From Agelaius tricolor (taxonomy: Eukaryota > Chordata > Aves > Passeriformes > Icteridae): a stretch of DNA of 64,000 bases. The position numbers and the translations under genes were made by a program. This document shows positions 47,851-62,552 of this stretch, one piece after another; position 1 is the stretch's first letter; every line of letters starts with the position of its first letter. The stretch lies in NCBI GenBank assembly GCA_023055355.1, contig JALJCS010000004.1, forward strand, positions 12,740,001 through 12,804,000, written 5' to 3'. The notes below the pieces were generated by a model that did not search any database, was not told where the DNA came from, and was given only the letters and a program-made list of their open reading frames with translations.

Positions 47851-50800
47851 GAAAACCATGAAAAGTATTCTGTTCATTGTGGATATTTAACTCATGTAAT
47901 TTCCTGGTCTTTCATGGCTCAAGGTAGTTGATATTGGAATTTACTTTTTTTTTAGGAATATAGGAACATTTTTCTCTCCCTTTTTTTTTAATTTGATTGC
48001 TGAACTTACTTTTTGCACTAAATCACTCAGACAACACAGCAATCAGGATTTACAGCTGCAGTCCTAGATTTTTATGTCAGATAATCAAGATGCAATATCA
48101 TATAATTATTTAATTTTAATATTTCATTAGCATATTTCCTTATGTAACTGGTGCATAGCTCCTAAAATCCCATTTTAGGGGAGGAAAAATAGCAGAATGT
48201 GAATTGGGTCTGTTCTTCAGCAACAATAGAGCTTTGAAACTAAACTCCCAGCTCAGAAGCACAAACTTAAATTTGATAGAATTTTATTGATATAAAATAG
48301 CTTCACACTGTTAGCTAAACTCTTCGATGTTATTTGGTGTTTCATTCTTGCATAATTTCAGATGCAGATATTGCCAAGGGCTTTAAAAATCCCTGTACAA
48401 AGGAGTGAAATTTCACTGCCAGAAAATGTAATTTTGATAGTGTAGTTTTGCCTTTTGAACAAGAAATATGATAGTATATCTGTCATTGGAGACCTTTGGC
48501 AACTGAAAAAAGTGTAGAAGTTGCGTTATTTGCATGCCAAAAATCAAAGAAAATATTTTCCTCAGCAATTAATCACTTTCTTTAATTCCAAAGATAAAAA
48601 TCTTACTATGAACATGAAGATTCTGTCTGATCTCTTACCTTTTAAATCATTGATATTAAACCAATGATGTAAATTTTTATCCAGCCCTTGTGATCTAATG
48701 AAGATGAGTCTACTTTTCAGTATTGGGGCCTTAAAATAGATTTCAGAGATCTATATGTATTGTGCAGATGGAGAGGTATCATTAACCAGACTCTTCTGCT
48801 TCTACAGTGGATAAGTAAAAATTACCCTGCTTAGTTTAGTTCAGTGCAGATTCTCTTTGTGGTAGAGACAGAAGTGTTTACAACTGGGTCACAGATCCTC
48901 TGGCTATGAGGAAGCAAAAGACTTGGCTGTGACACTCCCGGTGGGATACTTTGCAAGGCAGAGACTATGCTGTGCCTTCCATGAAGTGAAGTGGCTGAGT
49001 GGGATGATTGGGAACAGTCATAACAGCACTAACGGTGAAAACTGATAACAATTGCACTCTTTGCAGCATTAAGTCACAGGCTGTTCTGGAAGAAGAACAT
49101 TGCAAGGACAGCATCCTTTGGTGTTCTGCCCACATTTGATACGCTGGTTATTGAGGACAGGCTGTAGGAGGCGCAGGCAGATTTGGAAGAAAGAAACACT
49201 TTTGCACTGTGATTCAAGAGCATTATAACCCTGCAGATCATTTTCATATTGGTGTTCAGAGGCTTCCAAGGGGGTACAGTGATTTGACCTGGACAAGACT
49301 TCTGCCCTTCTGCCAGGACTTTTACCCCCAACCAGTTGTATGCAAGGATGTCCTGGCTGGCCTATGTTGCCTCTAAGTCAGATTCTGGAGTTTCTGTTAT
49401 CAGTTTTTTACACGGACTTGAGTACGGATTTTTACCATCAAACTTGTTTCCAAACTGCAGCCCTTTGCAATTTTACTAAATCACCCACTTCTTTAGGACG
49501 TTATACCTTTGGAAATACCAGACAAAATTTAATTTTCTGGTTTGTATCTCCAAAAACATCCCCTTGTCTGTAAGGCAGTGACTGTTTTTGGTGAAAGGGT
49601 GAACCAACTAGCCTACTCCAGTAAGAGGAAATACAATAACAAATTCAAAAAAATTGATAAAGTTATCTGGGTATGCCCAAGTTTAGCAGTCTCTCTTGCA
49701 AATTGAGAGGGAAAGTGGTGCCTTCCCAGATACACTTTTCAACACAGAACAGGAATTGATGTTCCTGCCAAGGACCTCCAAGTCCATTATTAGACAAAGC
49801 TATCTTCAGGGCCATTTTAGAGAATCTGTTCTTACCTGAACTGATAAGTTTCATCTTTATATTTCTTTAGAATCCCAGGATATGCACCATGTCTTGGTCT
49901 TGGTGAATCCAACCAGGTAGATCTATAGAATTCCATAGGTGGTCTGAATGAAAATGTGTGTTCCAGGCCTTATCTCCTGGCATTAAACTAACAGAACTTC
50001 CCTTATGGGAAAACCTGCATGCATTCCTTCCTGTGCTGTAGCTGTAGGCCATTTTACTTTTTAAAATTCATAGTGGGAAGGCATCTTTAGCAAACCATTG
50101 GAGCTCGGAAGAAAATTGGCATAATTTTCATCTGCTTCCATAATAGTCAGAGGTTCAATTATCCAGCAGAACCAGGTGCTGACTACCTCACTAGTTCATT
50201 TGGGGCTCATTAGTCTGCTGCTTTGTGCAGCTCTGCCTTACTCTAACTCGATTTTTGTGTTTTGCGCTAGTCCAAATCTGCACCAGTAGATGTCACTTTG
50301 GATACTTGCTAACAAAATCCCACTGGGTGATGCTTCTGAAGTTACTGAAATGTCTCTTGAAATGCAGTCTATTTAACTGTTACTCACTGACTAGGGTGTC
50401 CTTTACAGTGATGCAGCTGAAATCCTCACTTAAACAACCTTTGTCTTGTTGGCTGACAGAACCTGTGCACATTGCTGACATGGCACTGAGAAGTTCAGTC
50501 ACTCAGGTCTGGGTGCAAAATAATCCCAAACATATGACATACAGTTAGAAGTGCTGGGATTCAACTAGGAGGTGTATCTGAGTGGTGTCTTGAACCTTCC
50601 TGGGTGCGACTCGTTGAAACTCCAAGCATTTGGCTCATGTACTTGGAAAGACAGAATATATGCCTCAACAAATGGTCATTTGCAACCTCTTTTCCAGTAC
50701 CAGTACAACTCTACATTCACCTCTGAAATACCATTCAGCTCAGTTTCTGGCTTTTTGATGCATCTTTGTGATTGTAAATGTGGCTGAATCTTACTCATAT

Positions 50801-53800
50801 CACTCAGTAAGACCCAGCAGCACAGAGGAAGGGGTTTTTCCCAAGAGATCCCCAAAATCTAATTTTTAAGTGATTATTAGTTAGTTTAATTATTTCTATT
50901 CTGTATATGTAAATTATATAATGTATAATATAACACATACCATACTAAATATTATTTATTAATTTAATGAATAATGTGATTAATATTAATTTTTTGTGTG
51001 TGTGATTTACAGATGGGAAATTGGGCAGTCTCCCCAAAATAATGCAGTAGTTGAGTAGGAAATCACATTTCTGTGTTGATGGACTAGGGATATAGTCTAA
51101 CCCATACGTAAATAGGGTTTCTTCTCCTCCTGAAAACATGGACACCTCCACAGGGAGCAGAAGAACTTAAAAATGAAGGCCATCCCAGAGTCTGTATGAC
51201 ACATGTTCCCATCACCACTGGTCTCTAGAATTGCTTGACATGCCCACTCCTGTCCACTTGGAATTCCTTTAACCAGTAGAGCTAAAACTACATGGAATCT
51301 TTTCTTGGTTAAAACCCAAAAAGGGAAACATCAAAAAACAGAGCAGCTTATTTGCTGCTCTGCTGCTTTGGGGAATAAAATGCTGTTTCCTTGGTGAAAA
51401 AAAAAAACCTCAGTCAGGGTGGTATAAAATTTGACTAAGTGGCTGCAGGAGCTCTGAGTTTTTTCAAACACAGCCACTTTAAATCTTTCATTCATCTTAA
51501 CTTTAAAGGTAGACAGCTCTGTCCTTTGGATCCTTCTGGATCATATTGCCATACTACTTCTGTCAGCCTCAAAAAATGCAGACAATTACAAGAGAGTAAT
51601 TTGATCAGTACCATTGCCTCTATTAAATACAGCTGCACCATTGTTTCTCATGTAACTTTTCTTTTCCTAGCTTACAAATCAGATGCAAGGGGAAGGGCTT
51701 GTACGTTTTGTTGATTCTCTTTTATGACAAACAAATTCATGGACTGTGAAGGTCACCAAACAAGATTAAAAGGTCTGTTCCATTTTTGCTGCAGCCAAAG
51801 AGCTCCCATTAGTGCTTCAAATCAGGCAATAGCCACATTATGTTTCTTCTTTTGGCAGTTTGTTATGAGTCCTGAATGATCAGATAACTCACCAGGAGTT
51901 AATGAGACCAGTGGAGTTATGCCTGCTTGAGACTGCAGCCTGGCACCTTCATGGCTCAGCTAATGGATGCATCATTCTTTTCTGATGAAAGTCATCAGAG
52001 CCAGGCTGAGCTTTTGAAATGCTGGTGCTTCCTTAGAGCAAGATGTTACTTTATCCTGGCATCAGCATGAAGTTCTGCATCTGTTCTGGCAGTGCTCTCA
52101 GTTACATCAGCTTGGGATTTAAGACTGTCAGAGGGAATTAGTCAGCCCATGCCTGAAAGAAGAAGGGCTAATCCAAGGCAAGGTCTGAGTTCATGCATGG
52201 GACAGGGTGATAAAGTTTTGACCATGCTTTCCTTGTCATAGTTGTGTAGCCTTGCCTGCTCTGTGTCTTCATTTCCCCATAGACTCTTATTGATTATGGT
52301 TAAGCTGGGAAAGAAAAGGACAGTTTGCATGCCCTGTTCATAGTGATTGGCAATTCATATGGCCTTCCTGAGGGTCTCAAGAGTTCTCTCCCTCACTGGA
52401 CAGTTTTTAGGCAGTCATAAATAGGGCCAACTTAATCTTACCAGACTCCAGTGCAAAGTGCCCTCCCTGGGTTTCCAGGCCAGGATAATCGTCTTGCTGA
52501 TGCGGAAGAATGGCTGTGACATTCCTCAGACTGTGAGAGTTTGGAGAAGACAGGCTGGCTGCTGCTGGGAGGGAAGCAGGGAATTTTTTGGGAAATGCTT
52601 GCTTTTTCATAATTTCTGTTTTCTACGGTTTTCTAGGGTTCTCTCCTTTCCTTTTTGGTACAGCCTTGAATCTTTCTATGTCTGCTCCTGCTTGGAAGCA
52701 CAGACTCAGGTTATTAATTTGAAGGCTTCATGGAGGAATTTATTTTGCTTGGCTAGGATGGAGGGAGGAAGAATGCAGCCTTTCAACTCCAGGCCACCAC
52801 GTTCAATTTTCCCATAATTTCCTGAAACTGTTGACATGGTCTTCACAAGAGTATCAGTCTAAACCAAGGACTGTGGGGGATGTACACTGCTTTTATGCTG
52901 TGGGTCCCAAGCCAGACCTCCCAGCAGCCCCTTAGGGTCATAACAGGGCTGAGCTTATTTTGAAACTGACACCACATACTTTTGTAGGATTTCACTATTA
53001 ATTTTATAGCTGCTGGATTATTTTTGTCATGCTCAGTTATAGGGATGTAAATTCTGTCTTCTTGTTTAACAGGCTGACTGTAATTTAGAGGAAGATTCTT
53101 CAGCCAGAGATAGGAATAGTCCAAGGCCTGATGTGAGAAAAGCAGCTGATAAATTGCCCCTTGGATAATACAGAAAGCACAGTGGAGCTTCTAGGCGTTT
53201 TTTAATCAGGACTTGCATGCCTGATTGAAAGTTAATTCCAGCTGCTGCCAAGCTGTTTTGGGGATAGAGGCATCCCAGTGTACCTTTCTTGAAAATCCCT
53301 CAACTGTTCTCTTATATTCAGAGCTTTCTGATGATCCCTGGATGTTGACTAGTGGATGGTGCTGAAAGCATTTCTTTCTTTTATTTAATGAGTGACTAAG
53401 ATGTTTTAGGCAGAACCTACTGATTTAAATGATAAACCTGGCCTGCAAAGGTGGACGTGGAAAAACAGTGTTGCAGAGAAGCAGAGGATCAGCTTCATCA
53501 TGTCTGTGTGCTTGATACAGCTGTATCCCTGGCCAGAAAATTCTTGTTCCCTACATTCTGGTGTTGTAATCACAGTTTTCCATACACTGTAATTTGCAGG
53601 GATGATTAGGTTTGTTTAGAAGGGAAGGATCTAGTAAGCTGCCTTCAATGAAGTAAGGGCAGCACCACCAATTTCTGCAGACATTCTCTGTTTGAATGAC
53701 AAGGGAGACATTTCTGTCCCTGTCCACTTTGAGTTATTTTCCAATAACATGGGGGTTTAGCTCAAGTTGGGAATTCAAATGTGTGGCTTAAATTTAGCTG

Positions 53801-56800
53801 ATTTTTAATCCAGAAGTAAGGCTACAAGTTCTAGAAGACTAGATCTTCTAAGACAGTCTCTATCCATATCTCATTGCTAATACTACAGCTCTTCTCTGCA
53901 GTGCTTGTTCTTCTGATCAGCTCTGATATGAGAGATGAACGGAAAGTTATAAAGAACAAACAGAGAGAGATATTTTTGAGGCCTGCTTGCATCTCAGCAA
54001 AGCCTTGGACATGACACAGAGCCTTCTGGAAATATGAATGAACAGTTAGTTCCCTGAATTCTCACAGGATCAGTCTGATGCTGTTTAATAAAAGCATTTT
54101 AGTTAAGTCCTGAAAATTTGATGGGGCTTTGTAAAATAGCTTTCAATAAAAAGTCAATAAGCTGTATGCGGTTCTGAAAGTCTCTCAGTCTTGAACTGTG
54201 TTTTTGCTCTTCATCTGCCTTTCTCCCTTGCCTTAAGAAAGAAGATGGATTCCGGAGGAGGAATTGAGAACCACAGATTGAGCTGAGAGCTGCAAAGGGG
54301 CATTATGTTAAGCTCTTGCCTGAGGAGTGTGATTTGGACAGTGGGAATGCTGTATGTCTTTCTACAGATGTTTGAAAAGTGATCATACTATCCCAAAACA
54401 ATAGTTTCAAATACAGGTTTAGTGTAAGAATATATGTTATGTTTTTTACAGGTTGTTGCAAAGGAAAGCAATGCACTGTTGTAAAATTTCTGTGCATGGT
54501 GAAAGTACTCTTTCCAGTTCTAAGATGTTTGCTAGGGAAGAGTGATGTGCAAACAGAAACAAAAGGAAAAGCACTGATTCATCTTTGGATGAATGTCCAC
54601 TCTTTGTCATTCAGGTTGAGTGTCTGGCAAGTGGTTTAAGGCAGCTTTGTGGTGTAGATTTGGAGGTAGAGAGAGGTAGGGGGTACTTCAGGTCTTCCCT
54701 TTGAAGCTAGTGTGAGAATGTCAAATAAGAAGCTGGCAAGCTATGCCTGTTTCTGCAGGGCATCTGAGACTGTGAGGGAAGGAATAGGAATCTAACTGGT
54801 TCAGGACTACTCTGAAGGCTCTTTCCCCTGACAAGTGTGTGCAGTCCCTTGTTTAAGCTTCAATTTTCTCTGAGATGTAGCACTCGACCTTGTTTGACAG
54901 GCTCAGTGAGTGTCAAGGAGAAAGGCCTGTCACACTACTCATAATCTGCCTCTCATTCTGGCATGTCACACTGGAGCCTGTGTAAAAGGCATTTTGTATC
55001 CTCTGGGCCCTTCCAGAAACGGGAGTCACAGGTCTGATCAGCAATATTTTTTACAAGAATTTGTGAGTGAATTTCATTGGCAGAAGCCATCACAGTGATA
55101 GGGCAAAAGAAATCACAGATTATGAGAGAACTCAGGAGACCAACATTTGTATTGATTTTTCTCTTCTGCCTTCTGGCTGTTCACTTGTGTGGCTCAAATA
55201 AAACAGTCAGTTCATGTTTCCAGCTCTGCTTCTGATCTTTTCTTGGCTCACTAATGCAAAATCAGATTTCAAAACAAACAGGATTGTGTTCCTTTCCTTC
55301 TCCTGGCTGGTTCTGGGTTTCCAACAGGCAGCTTCTCTCTGCAAAATACAGCTATTTCTCAAGGGTAGCCCTGGGACTTTGAAATACTGAGAGCACTTAC
55401 AGGGGCATCAGGGATGGGACAGAAGGCAGGCCTCAGATTCTGCACTCCCACACTGAGTAACTGGGAACTGACCTGTCTAAACTCTTTGTCACTTTTGTTC
55501 AGTTTAATGATCCATACATGAATGCATGCATGTTAGAGGTGCCACATAACTGGTAACAAGAGCAAATACCTGACTGTAACACAGACTTTGAACTCACTAA
55601 AATAAATTAAATCTACTTAAGACAATTATGAAACCATACCTTTGATAAAACTTCTTCATAAAAGGTTTTGAGCTCAGTGATATTATGTTTTTTAAGAAGT
55701 CTCACCACTTGGACAGTTTTGAGACAATTTTTTTCCAGTTCTGGTGCTTTGGGCACCTCTTGTATTTTTTCCTATATTATTGAGGCAGACAAAACCAATA
55801 TTTGAAGTCCTGGTAGGAGATGATAGTGTGAAGCTCCTCCTTGTCTAATTCTACAATGTGTATCTCGGCAAGTGTCTTAACCACAGATCAGTGTAAATAA
55901 GAGCAGTGGCATAACCACAATAGCTCTATGAAAGACTGTCTCTGATTTGTCATCTGCTTTTAGTAAGGATGTCCAGAAAAGAAAAAAGTATACCTCAAGT
56001 TTAGTGAAGTTATTTATTTGGCTGACATGGACTGTTTACCTTTAGTTGTGGAAAGTAGTTCAGAAAATTTAAATCTTTGGTTCAAAATCTAAATGTAAAA
56101 ATTCCTCAATTCCACCCAAACCTGATGTAATATGGAGTTGAGGAATCAGCTGTTGATTTGCAGAGGATGGAGGTAGTTGAGATGCAGAGAAACCACTGCA
56201 GGTGTTTTGTCTGTCCTGATAGCACTAAAAAGCAGGAAGTCCATTCTGTTACCTCATCCGTACACCCTTCAAGTTTCAGCAACAAATGTAATTCTGCTGG
56301 TTTTAGGAGAATTTCTTGACATTTGCTCAGTGATGACTCAGAAGCAATGTGGTAAGCTCTGCACTGCTGTGCACATATAACTTAGTACACAGTTTTGACA
56401 AAGAAATCCAAAATAACAAGTTCAAAGTTTAACTCTAGGTAACTACAGCTTTGGAGGAGTTTGGTAAAGGCCCCATAGGACAAAACTGTGGCTCTTTCTA
56501 GTACAGTTATCTTACAACAGCATTGCACAGTGCCTGTTTGCCGAGTCTTCTGTAATCAGAGCATCATGATTGTGCAGTAAGGAAGTTGCTTAAAAGATAC
56601 TAAAAATATCACAGCTCCTCTAATTAAAATCAAACCTGAAAGCTCTGAAGTGTTGGCTAAGTGGAATAAAAGTTATTAAAGCACCTGGGTCTCACTAGGA
56701 GACGCCAGGTCTCCCTGGCTTTACTGTTCTCAAGGACACAGTGAACAACATCACAATATGAATGAAAAATCAAACTGGAAGCTGCACAATTTGATGCCTG

Positions 56801-57254
56801 TGAAATAGACTAATTTATAAGTTGGTGCAGAACTAACAAAAGGCTATGTTGGACTGTCTTATCATGGTTTTGATAACAGAACACAAAACTGTTATCACAA
56901 GTCTAATTAAAAGGGTAATCTATGCACTTTCTAGGAATTATGCTATTTAATGCAGCTCAGCTCCTTTAAAAACCTCCAGTCTTGCATGCAATATGATCCC
57001 AGTCACAGTGGCTAAAACTTTCTGATTTACAAAAGTAGAAATTTAAAGTAAAGAACCTCCTCATTTGTAGTTATGGGTAATGCTTGTGATATTTCAGGAA
57101 TTGCAGCAGCTTTATAATCTGGGAATTGCAGTAAGTTCTACCCCAGTAAGCAGCCTCAGGCTTTCCAAAATAGAAGTTATGGTGACTGTGACAGGGTGAA
57201 AGTTGAAGTAACATTTATGTCACATTCACCTCCAGCATGGCTTGGAGAAGAGGA
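47851..57254. other. Long non-coding stretch, nothing recognised
   Basis: About 9.4 kb of AT-rich DNA, presumably CPLX1 intron. No exon, RNA gene or element is recognised. I looked for the last complexin exon (beginning Tyr-Gly-Ile/Leu-Lys-Lys-Lys and ending Asp-Met-Phe-Lys-Lys) and did not see it. Confidence 0.5.
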
Positions 57255-57390
57255 TACCTGGAAGTGTTAAACAAATGTGTGGATGTGGCAGCTGGGGATG
57301 TGGTTTAGAAGTGAGCACAGTGGCACTAGGTTAATGATTGGATTGTTGATCTGGAAGGTCTTTTTCTTAATGACTCCATGATTCTGTCAT
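57255..57390 (+). mobile_element. CR1 LINE 3'-end fragment
   Basis: The + strand reads 'tggaagtgttaaacaaatg', 'gatgtggcagctggg', 'ctaggttaatgattgga', then 'ctggaaggtctttttc' and 'tgactccatgattctgtc'. This is the sense 3' end of CR1 with its short terminal repeat. Only about 135 bp remain. Confidence 0.9.
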
Positions 57391-57492
57391 CTCAGACTAG
57401 CTTCTGTTTCCACCTCTTGTCTGAGATAAGTTGTGAGATGGTTGATGTGGTCTCCTCAGTCCTTCAGGGGAAGGGCAGCATATGCTTTATGT

Positions 57493-57525
57493 ATGCCCAC
57501 AAGGTTCCCACTGTCTTGTGGGCAT
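57493..57525. repeat. Perfect 11-bp hairpin
   Basis: ATGCCCACAAG (57493-57503) and CTTGTGGGCAT (57515-57525) are exact reverse complements with an 11-nt loop. The stem is GC-rich for this neighbourhood. Confidence 0.95.
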
Positions 57526-58522
57526 TCCTAGAGAGCTGGGAAGAGTGACAGGAAAGCAGATGGAGAGACAAGGTGTGGTGTGGTCTAGCTACATGACAGG
57601 GCTTTTGCTAGTCATCAGTGATTTCTTCCATCCTACTTGAACCACTGGTTTATGGTGCTGCAGGTCCTTCTCTGGCTCCTTTATTCAGCTGGTTGCCTTG
57701 AGCTGGGAGGCGGAACATTTTAAGAACATAATACTGCAGCTAAGAGAATAATACCATGATAGAGAAGAGTTATTAATCATTGTACTATAGAGTGTTATCC
57801 TAATAATGACAGCAGAACTTAAATCTGTCATGCTTCCTATCCCTTGTGCTACACCATTCATTTAAGAAGACATCCCACTGTGGAGACCATCACAGAGTAT
57901 AGCAAGAGCAGGTACAAGCTTCTTTTCAGTCTATGACTCTTATCACATTTGGATTCCACACCACCCCCAGAGCAGGAAAAAAAATAAAGAATGCCAATTA
58001 ATTCAGAGTCACAGTAGGTTGCTGATTAGAAGCTTAAACAGGATAATAAATGCACGGATATTTTTCCACTTAGAAAAACCAGCCCAAAATGTTATCTACA
58101 ATTCAAAGTAACTGAGAATTTTATTTATAATTTTATTTAGAAACTGCAGAGAAATATCCGACATTATTTAACTTGTTCAAAAGCAAATTTATAGATCAAT
58201 ACATGAATATTTTTATTGTTATGCTAATCCAAATATTTTTTGTCTTTTCCCCTTGAAGGCTTTTTTTTCTTGTCTGTTGAATAAGAACTGCCTATGTTCT
58301 GATTCTTTGTTCTGAACCAGCATATTCTTTGGGAAAAAGGGCAGGATTGTTTTGCATGTACATTGCACGCTCTGTGAAGGAAGAAGCTTTGCAATGCTTT
58401 CTGTGTGGAGAGTTAAACACGTTTTGTTGGTGTATGTGCCCATGGGATAGCTTTTTATGGTTTATCTGACACAAGGTACGTCTTTCTGCTCCATGATTGT
58501 TTTTCACACAGTCTGTAGGTGA

Positions 58523-58545
58523 TTTCACATTTTTGAAATGTGAAA
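58523..58545. repeat. 10-bp hairpin with 3-nt loop
   Basis: TTTCACATTT and AAATGTGAAA pair around TTG. A further 'tttcac' follows at 58546, so alternative pairings exist. Confidence 0.9.
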
Positions 58546-59814
58546 TTTCACGTTTTGGAAACAATAAATGTCAACTGATAATAAAATGTCATAACTTGAT
58601 ATTATATGTACTATCCTCTTACATGATGATATCTATGTATTAAGATGAGTTGCCAGTATTTTTTCAACTCTTTAAGTCCTGATGAATTTTGCTTTACTTG
58701 TGTCAATAACTCATGCAAGAAACTTCAATGTGTGTGCAAATGTGGTAGATCTCTGCCACTTGTTACAGAAGCCGATTGGACAGTCCCAGGGAAATTCTAT
58801 CTTAAGGCCTCATCTTGACAGAAAGTAGGAATCCATCTCAATACTTGAGGGTGGATTAGTCTCATATTCAAGTGATTATGGCCTGAATATGTTTGCAAGG
58901 CTAAGTTTAAATATTCTGGTGGGTGGCTTTACAAAGTTCAAAACAATAATGGGCTAAATGAGCTAGAACATCATATTTAACTAGGAGAACATAATTAATA
59001 ATTTGAAACTGTTGAAGAAATCTTTTCATGTGCATGCCCACATTATACAAAAATCCTGGCAGTCTTGGAGGGGAAAAAAAATCAGCATTAAAGATAGAAA
59101 ATACGCGGGAATGAAGAAAATGTGAAAGAATAGTACCATCAAGATTGTTATTAAAATGTACCAGAATTTGTAATGGAAGTATAAGAGCAGAAGCAGAACT
59201 CTACAACTGGCAGAATTAAAGACAATAAGATGTTTATTTCAGAAAAACCCTAGTCCCCCAAAAGAATAGTTCCAATAATATTAATTGACTATTAAATAAA
59301 TTTTTCACAACTGTTAATAATGCTGGAAGTTTTTTTTCCAGGAACAGAAGATGCAAACAATATGTGTGAGATGAAAATTTTAAAAAGTTATTCATGGCCA
59401 AAGATGATGCAAGCTAACAGCACTGAATTGAAAAGAGGAAACTTGGATGACTAAGATTGTAGGTACAAGATATGAGGCTGGCAGGGTGGGTACATCAGGA
59501 ACAGAAATAAAAATACATAGAGCCAGTAAGACTGCATTTGATGATATGAGGTTGGAAGAATTGATTCTTGTGTGAGGTTAGAAGTTTGGTTTGCACTATA
59601 ATAGGACATTCTTAGACATGGTGTATTATCTTTTCCAAATTGTTAGCCTGAAATACTTACTAAAGAAATAAAGATTTCCCCAACAGAACCCTTGTCAAAT
59701 AGGTAGCTTTTAAGTCTTATGGATAATTAGTCCTTGGCTCTAGACCTAATGAATGCTTTTATTAAGGAGAGAGGCAGTTGTGTATAGAAAGAAGAGAAAA
59801 TCTGTTTTCTTTTC

Positions 59815-59844
59815 TGCAGGACAGATTAGGTGCAGGACAGATTA
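59815..59844 (+). repeat. 14-bp tandem duplication, period 16
   Basis: TGCAGGACAGATTA occurs at 59815-59828 and again at 59831-59844, separated by GG. Confidence 0.97.
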
Positions 59845-62518
59845 AGAGCTATTATGTCCCATGAAAAATTCATCTGAATCATCATGTGACATAACAATGG
59901 CTGTGGATTTCATTTCAGCAATCAAGCCTGTGGTTCAGTGGTGGAAATAAAGGCAGATCCAATTCTTTCAAAAGTTGCAGCTTTACTGAGAGCCATTATT
60001 GATTCTTATTAAAATTATGTATTATTTTTAAAAGAAAGAAAAAGGAGAAAAAGGCATTGAATGATAAAACTGCTTCCTACAGTTGGAAATTGCTTTGCAT
60101 TCTTTCAGAAAAATAAAGGAAAGAATTAAACACTTAATTACATTTTGAATGATGCTAGGATAGGAGACCAGCTCTGCTTACTGATGACTTTGCTTCACTT
60201 AGCTACCCCCAAGCCATTGATGCTTTCAGCCAGAACTGAATCACCTTTCTGAAATATGAATGGGTTTCAGGTTGCTTTTTCCCTTTCCTGGTAGGAATAC
60301 TTGCAGCTTCATTGGCTCAAATTCTCTGCCTGTCCCAGAGGAACAGAGAGGTGCAGGATGAATTTCAGACAAATTTGAGCTGACTGCTGAAAGCGTATCT
60401 CCACTCTGGTCAAAGGAGAATTAGAGACCTAAAGCAAAACCACTGTTCAGCAAAAAGATTGTATGCTGTGGGTGGCTCTGAAAGTTCCATCAACCCCTTG
60501 TCAGAGCAGAAAATGTTGCTGAAAACACTGATGTTGAAGATCCTTGAAGAAAATAAATCAGTTTGAAAGAGATTTGATCTAGCAAGAGAAGAACCAAATG
60601 CTTGTGGCCTGATGATGCATCCCTGTCTCAGGAAACTTGTTTTATGTAACACTGGAGTAGCTCTTCAAAAAAGGACTTGTTGACAGCGAGTCAAAAGATC
60701 AGTGTAAGTGGAATGTCTTGATTTTACTAAAACAGATCAATTCAGGCTCTGAGGAAGGAAAAAATCAAACATGGAAAGCCGTTTATCAAAACTGCAAAAG
60801 TTTGAGGATTTTTTTAAAACCTAAAGTAAAGCAAAAGTACCATTGACTTCAGTGGTGTTAGGGAATGTCAAAAAATGCTTATAAGGAGCTCAGAATAGCT
60901 GAGAAAAGACAAAAAACATGGAGGCAAAATGAGTTAAGTGATATCATCAGGATGACCTAGCAATTTAGTGCAAAGCTGGAAAAACTGCATGTTCCTTGAA
61001 CACCTATGCCTGCTTAACTGTATGGCTTTACAGCATGAGTCTGTAATCCCACTGATTTCCAATAGTGTAAGAAGAGAAGGAGTCTGATTGAGACACTATT
61101 CATGTGGCACGGAGAAAGGCAAAGCACTCATGTACATCAGATCTTGGCAGACGAGGCAAAACAGACTGCCTTGTGCAAGTGCTCTGAAGAAATTAGCAGA
61201 GTAATAGTTGTAAAAATTATTCAGCTGAGCAGAGATGAGAAGAAGAAATAGGAGAGTCCCAAGACTGGTCCCTGCTTGGAGAAATCACTGAGAGACTTTA
61301 ATTAATGTTAATTTGAATTAATTGATCTTTTTTGAACATTAAGTTAGCTTGAAACCACAGCTGAAAATGCAATCTTATATTAAGAAATACATTAAGAAAT
61401 GAAAGTTTGTATGAAGATCAGAGGACACAAAGTAATAAATAAAATATGGCCCCAGTGTCTTTAATATTTATAAAATGTAAATTGGTAAAGGATATGGATG
61501 GGGTTACCTCAGAAAAGAGTTAGCATAGCAATTAGAAATTAGTACATCTGGAAAATTAGGAAGCAATTTCTGACCTGTGTCTGTGTCTTCACACCAGTAT
61601 TAAGTGAGTTCAGTAAAGTCTTACTATAACACTTAATTATAAAGAACAGTGTGGTAAATCTATAGGATAGATTTTATGATTATTTGAGATGTATTTAGTG
61701 AAATGTCGAAAGCTTTTTTTTTACTTTCTTATATAATTTAAATATACACTTAATTATTTAATTATACATTTCCAAAACATAGAAAAGAGGTGATGTGTTT
61801 CTGAGCTTTTTTTAGCCAATTGTAAATTACCAGTATTTGTGACATGCACACACTGGAAAACTATTTCAGTTCTGCCTAGAAAAGAGACAGAGAAGACAAA
61901 TGAGGAATAGGAAAGAACTGATTTCACTAAATATTTAAGTTTAATTTGACTTTTTAAAAAGCTTTAAAAACTTAAAACACACAGAATGGGAGGATTATGC
62001 ACCAAAGTGTTTCTCTAAGCATATGTCCCAACTCTGCACTAAAGCTTTGAGCAAGAGAAACCAGTTGTAAGGCATGTTCTCCAGGACTCAGTCTTTGCTA
62101 GAACTCAGATTTCCATGTGGCTGTAGAGTTAGCCCTATGCATATATCTTTGAATAAATATAATGAACTATTAACGTTTGGTTGAATAATAACCTTTTTAT
62201 TGACCAAGTACTCCTTCAGATTAAAGAGTGCTCACATCCACCCACAACACTCAATCTCTTTCCTGCTCTCTGAAATTTAATCTTAATGCAGTAGTTCAGT
62301 CTCTAGCTGTTGTTTAAAGAGCACCTGATGGATGATGCTGCAAAATGAAAGCTCAGAAGAATGTATGACAATTGCACCCATCTCAGCCAAATCTCAGAGA
62401 TGCCCAGTAAGATTGGGATTTGGCAAGTCACCCTAGCAGCTCATCAGAGGAGGAGGGATGTAAGGCTTTGCAGATTGTATGAAATCCTTGCCACAGTTTC
62501 AGGTGTGTTGCAGTGGTA

Positions 62519-62552
62519 CTGTGTGCAGGTTGCAGTTGCAGCCTGCACACAG
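62519..62552. repeat. Perfect 11-bp hairpin
   Basis: CTGTGTGCAGG (62519-62529) and CCTGCACACAG (62542-62552) are exact reverse complements with a 12-nt loop made of a doubled TTGCAG. Confidence 0.95.

Noticed and set aside
49074..49331. 85-codon - strand frame with an overlapping 75-codon frame
   Set aside because: No domain and no repeat consensus recognised. Dual open frames suggest chance.
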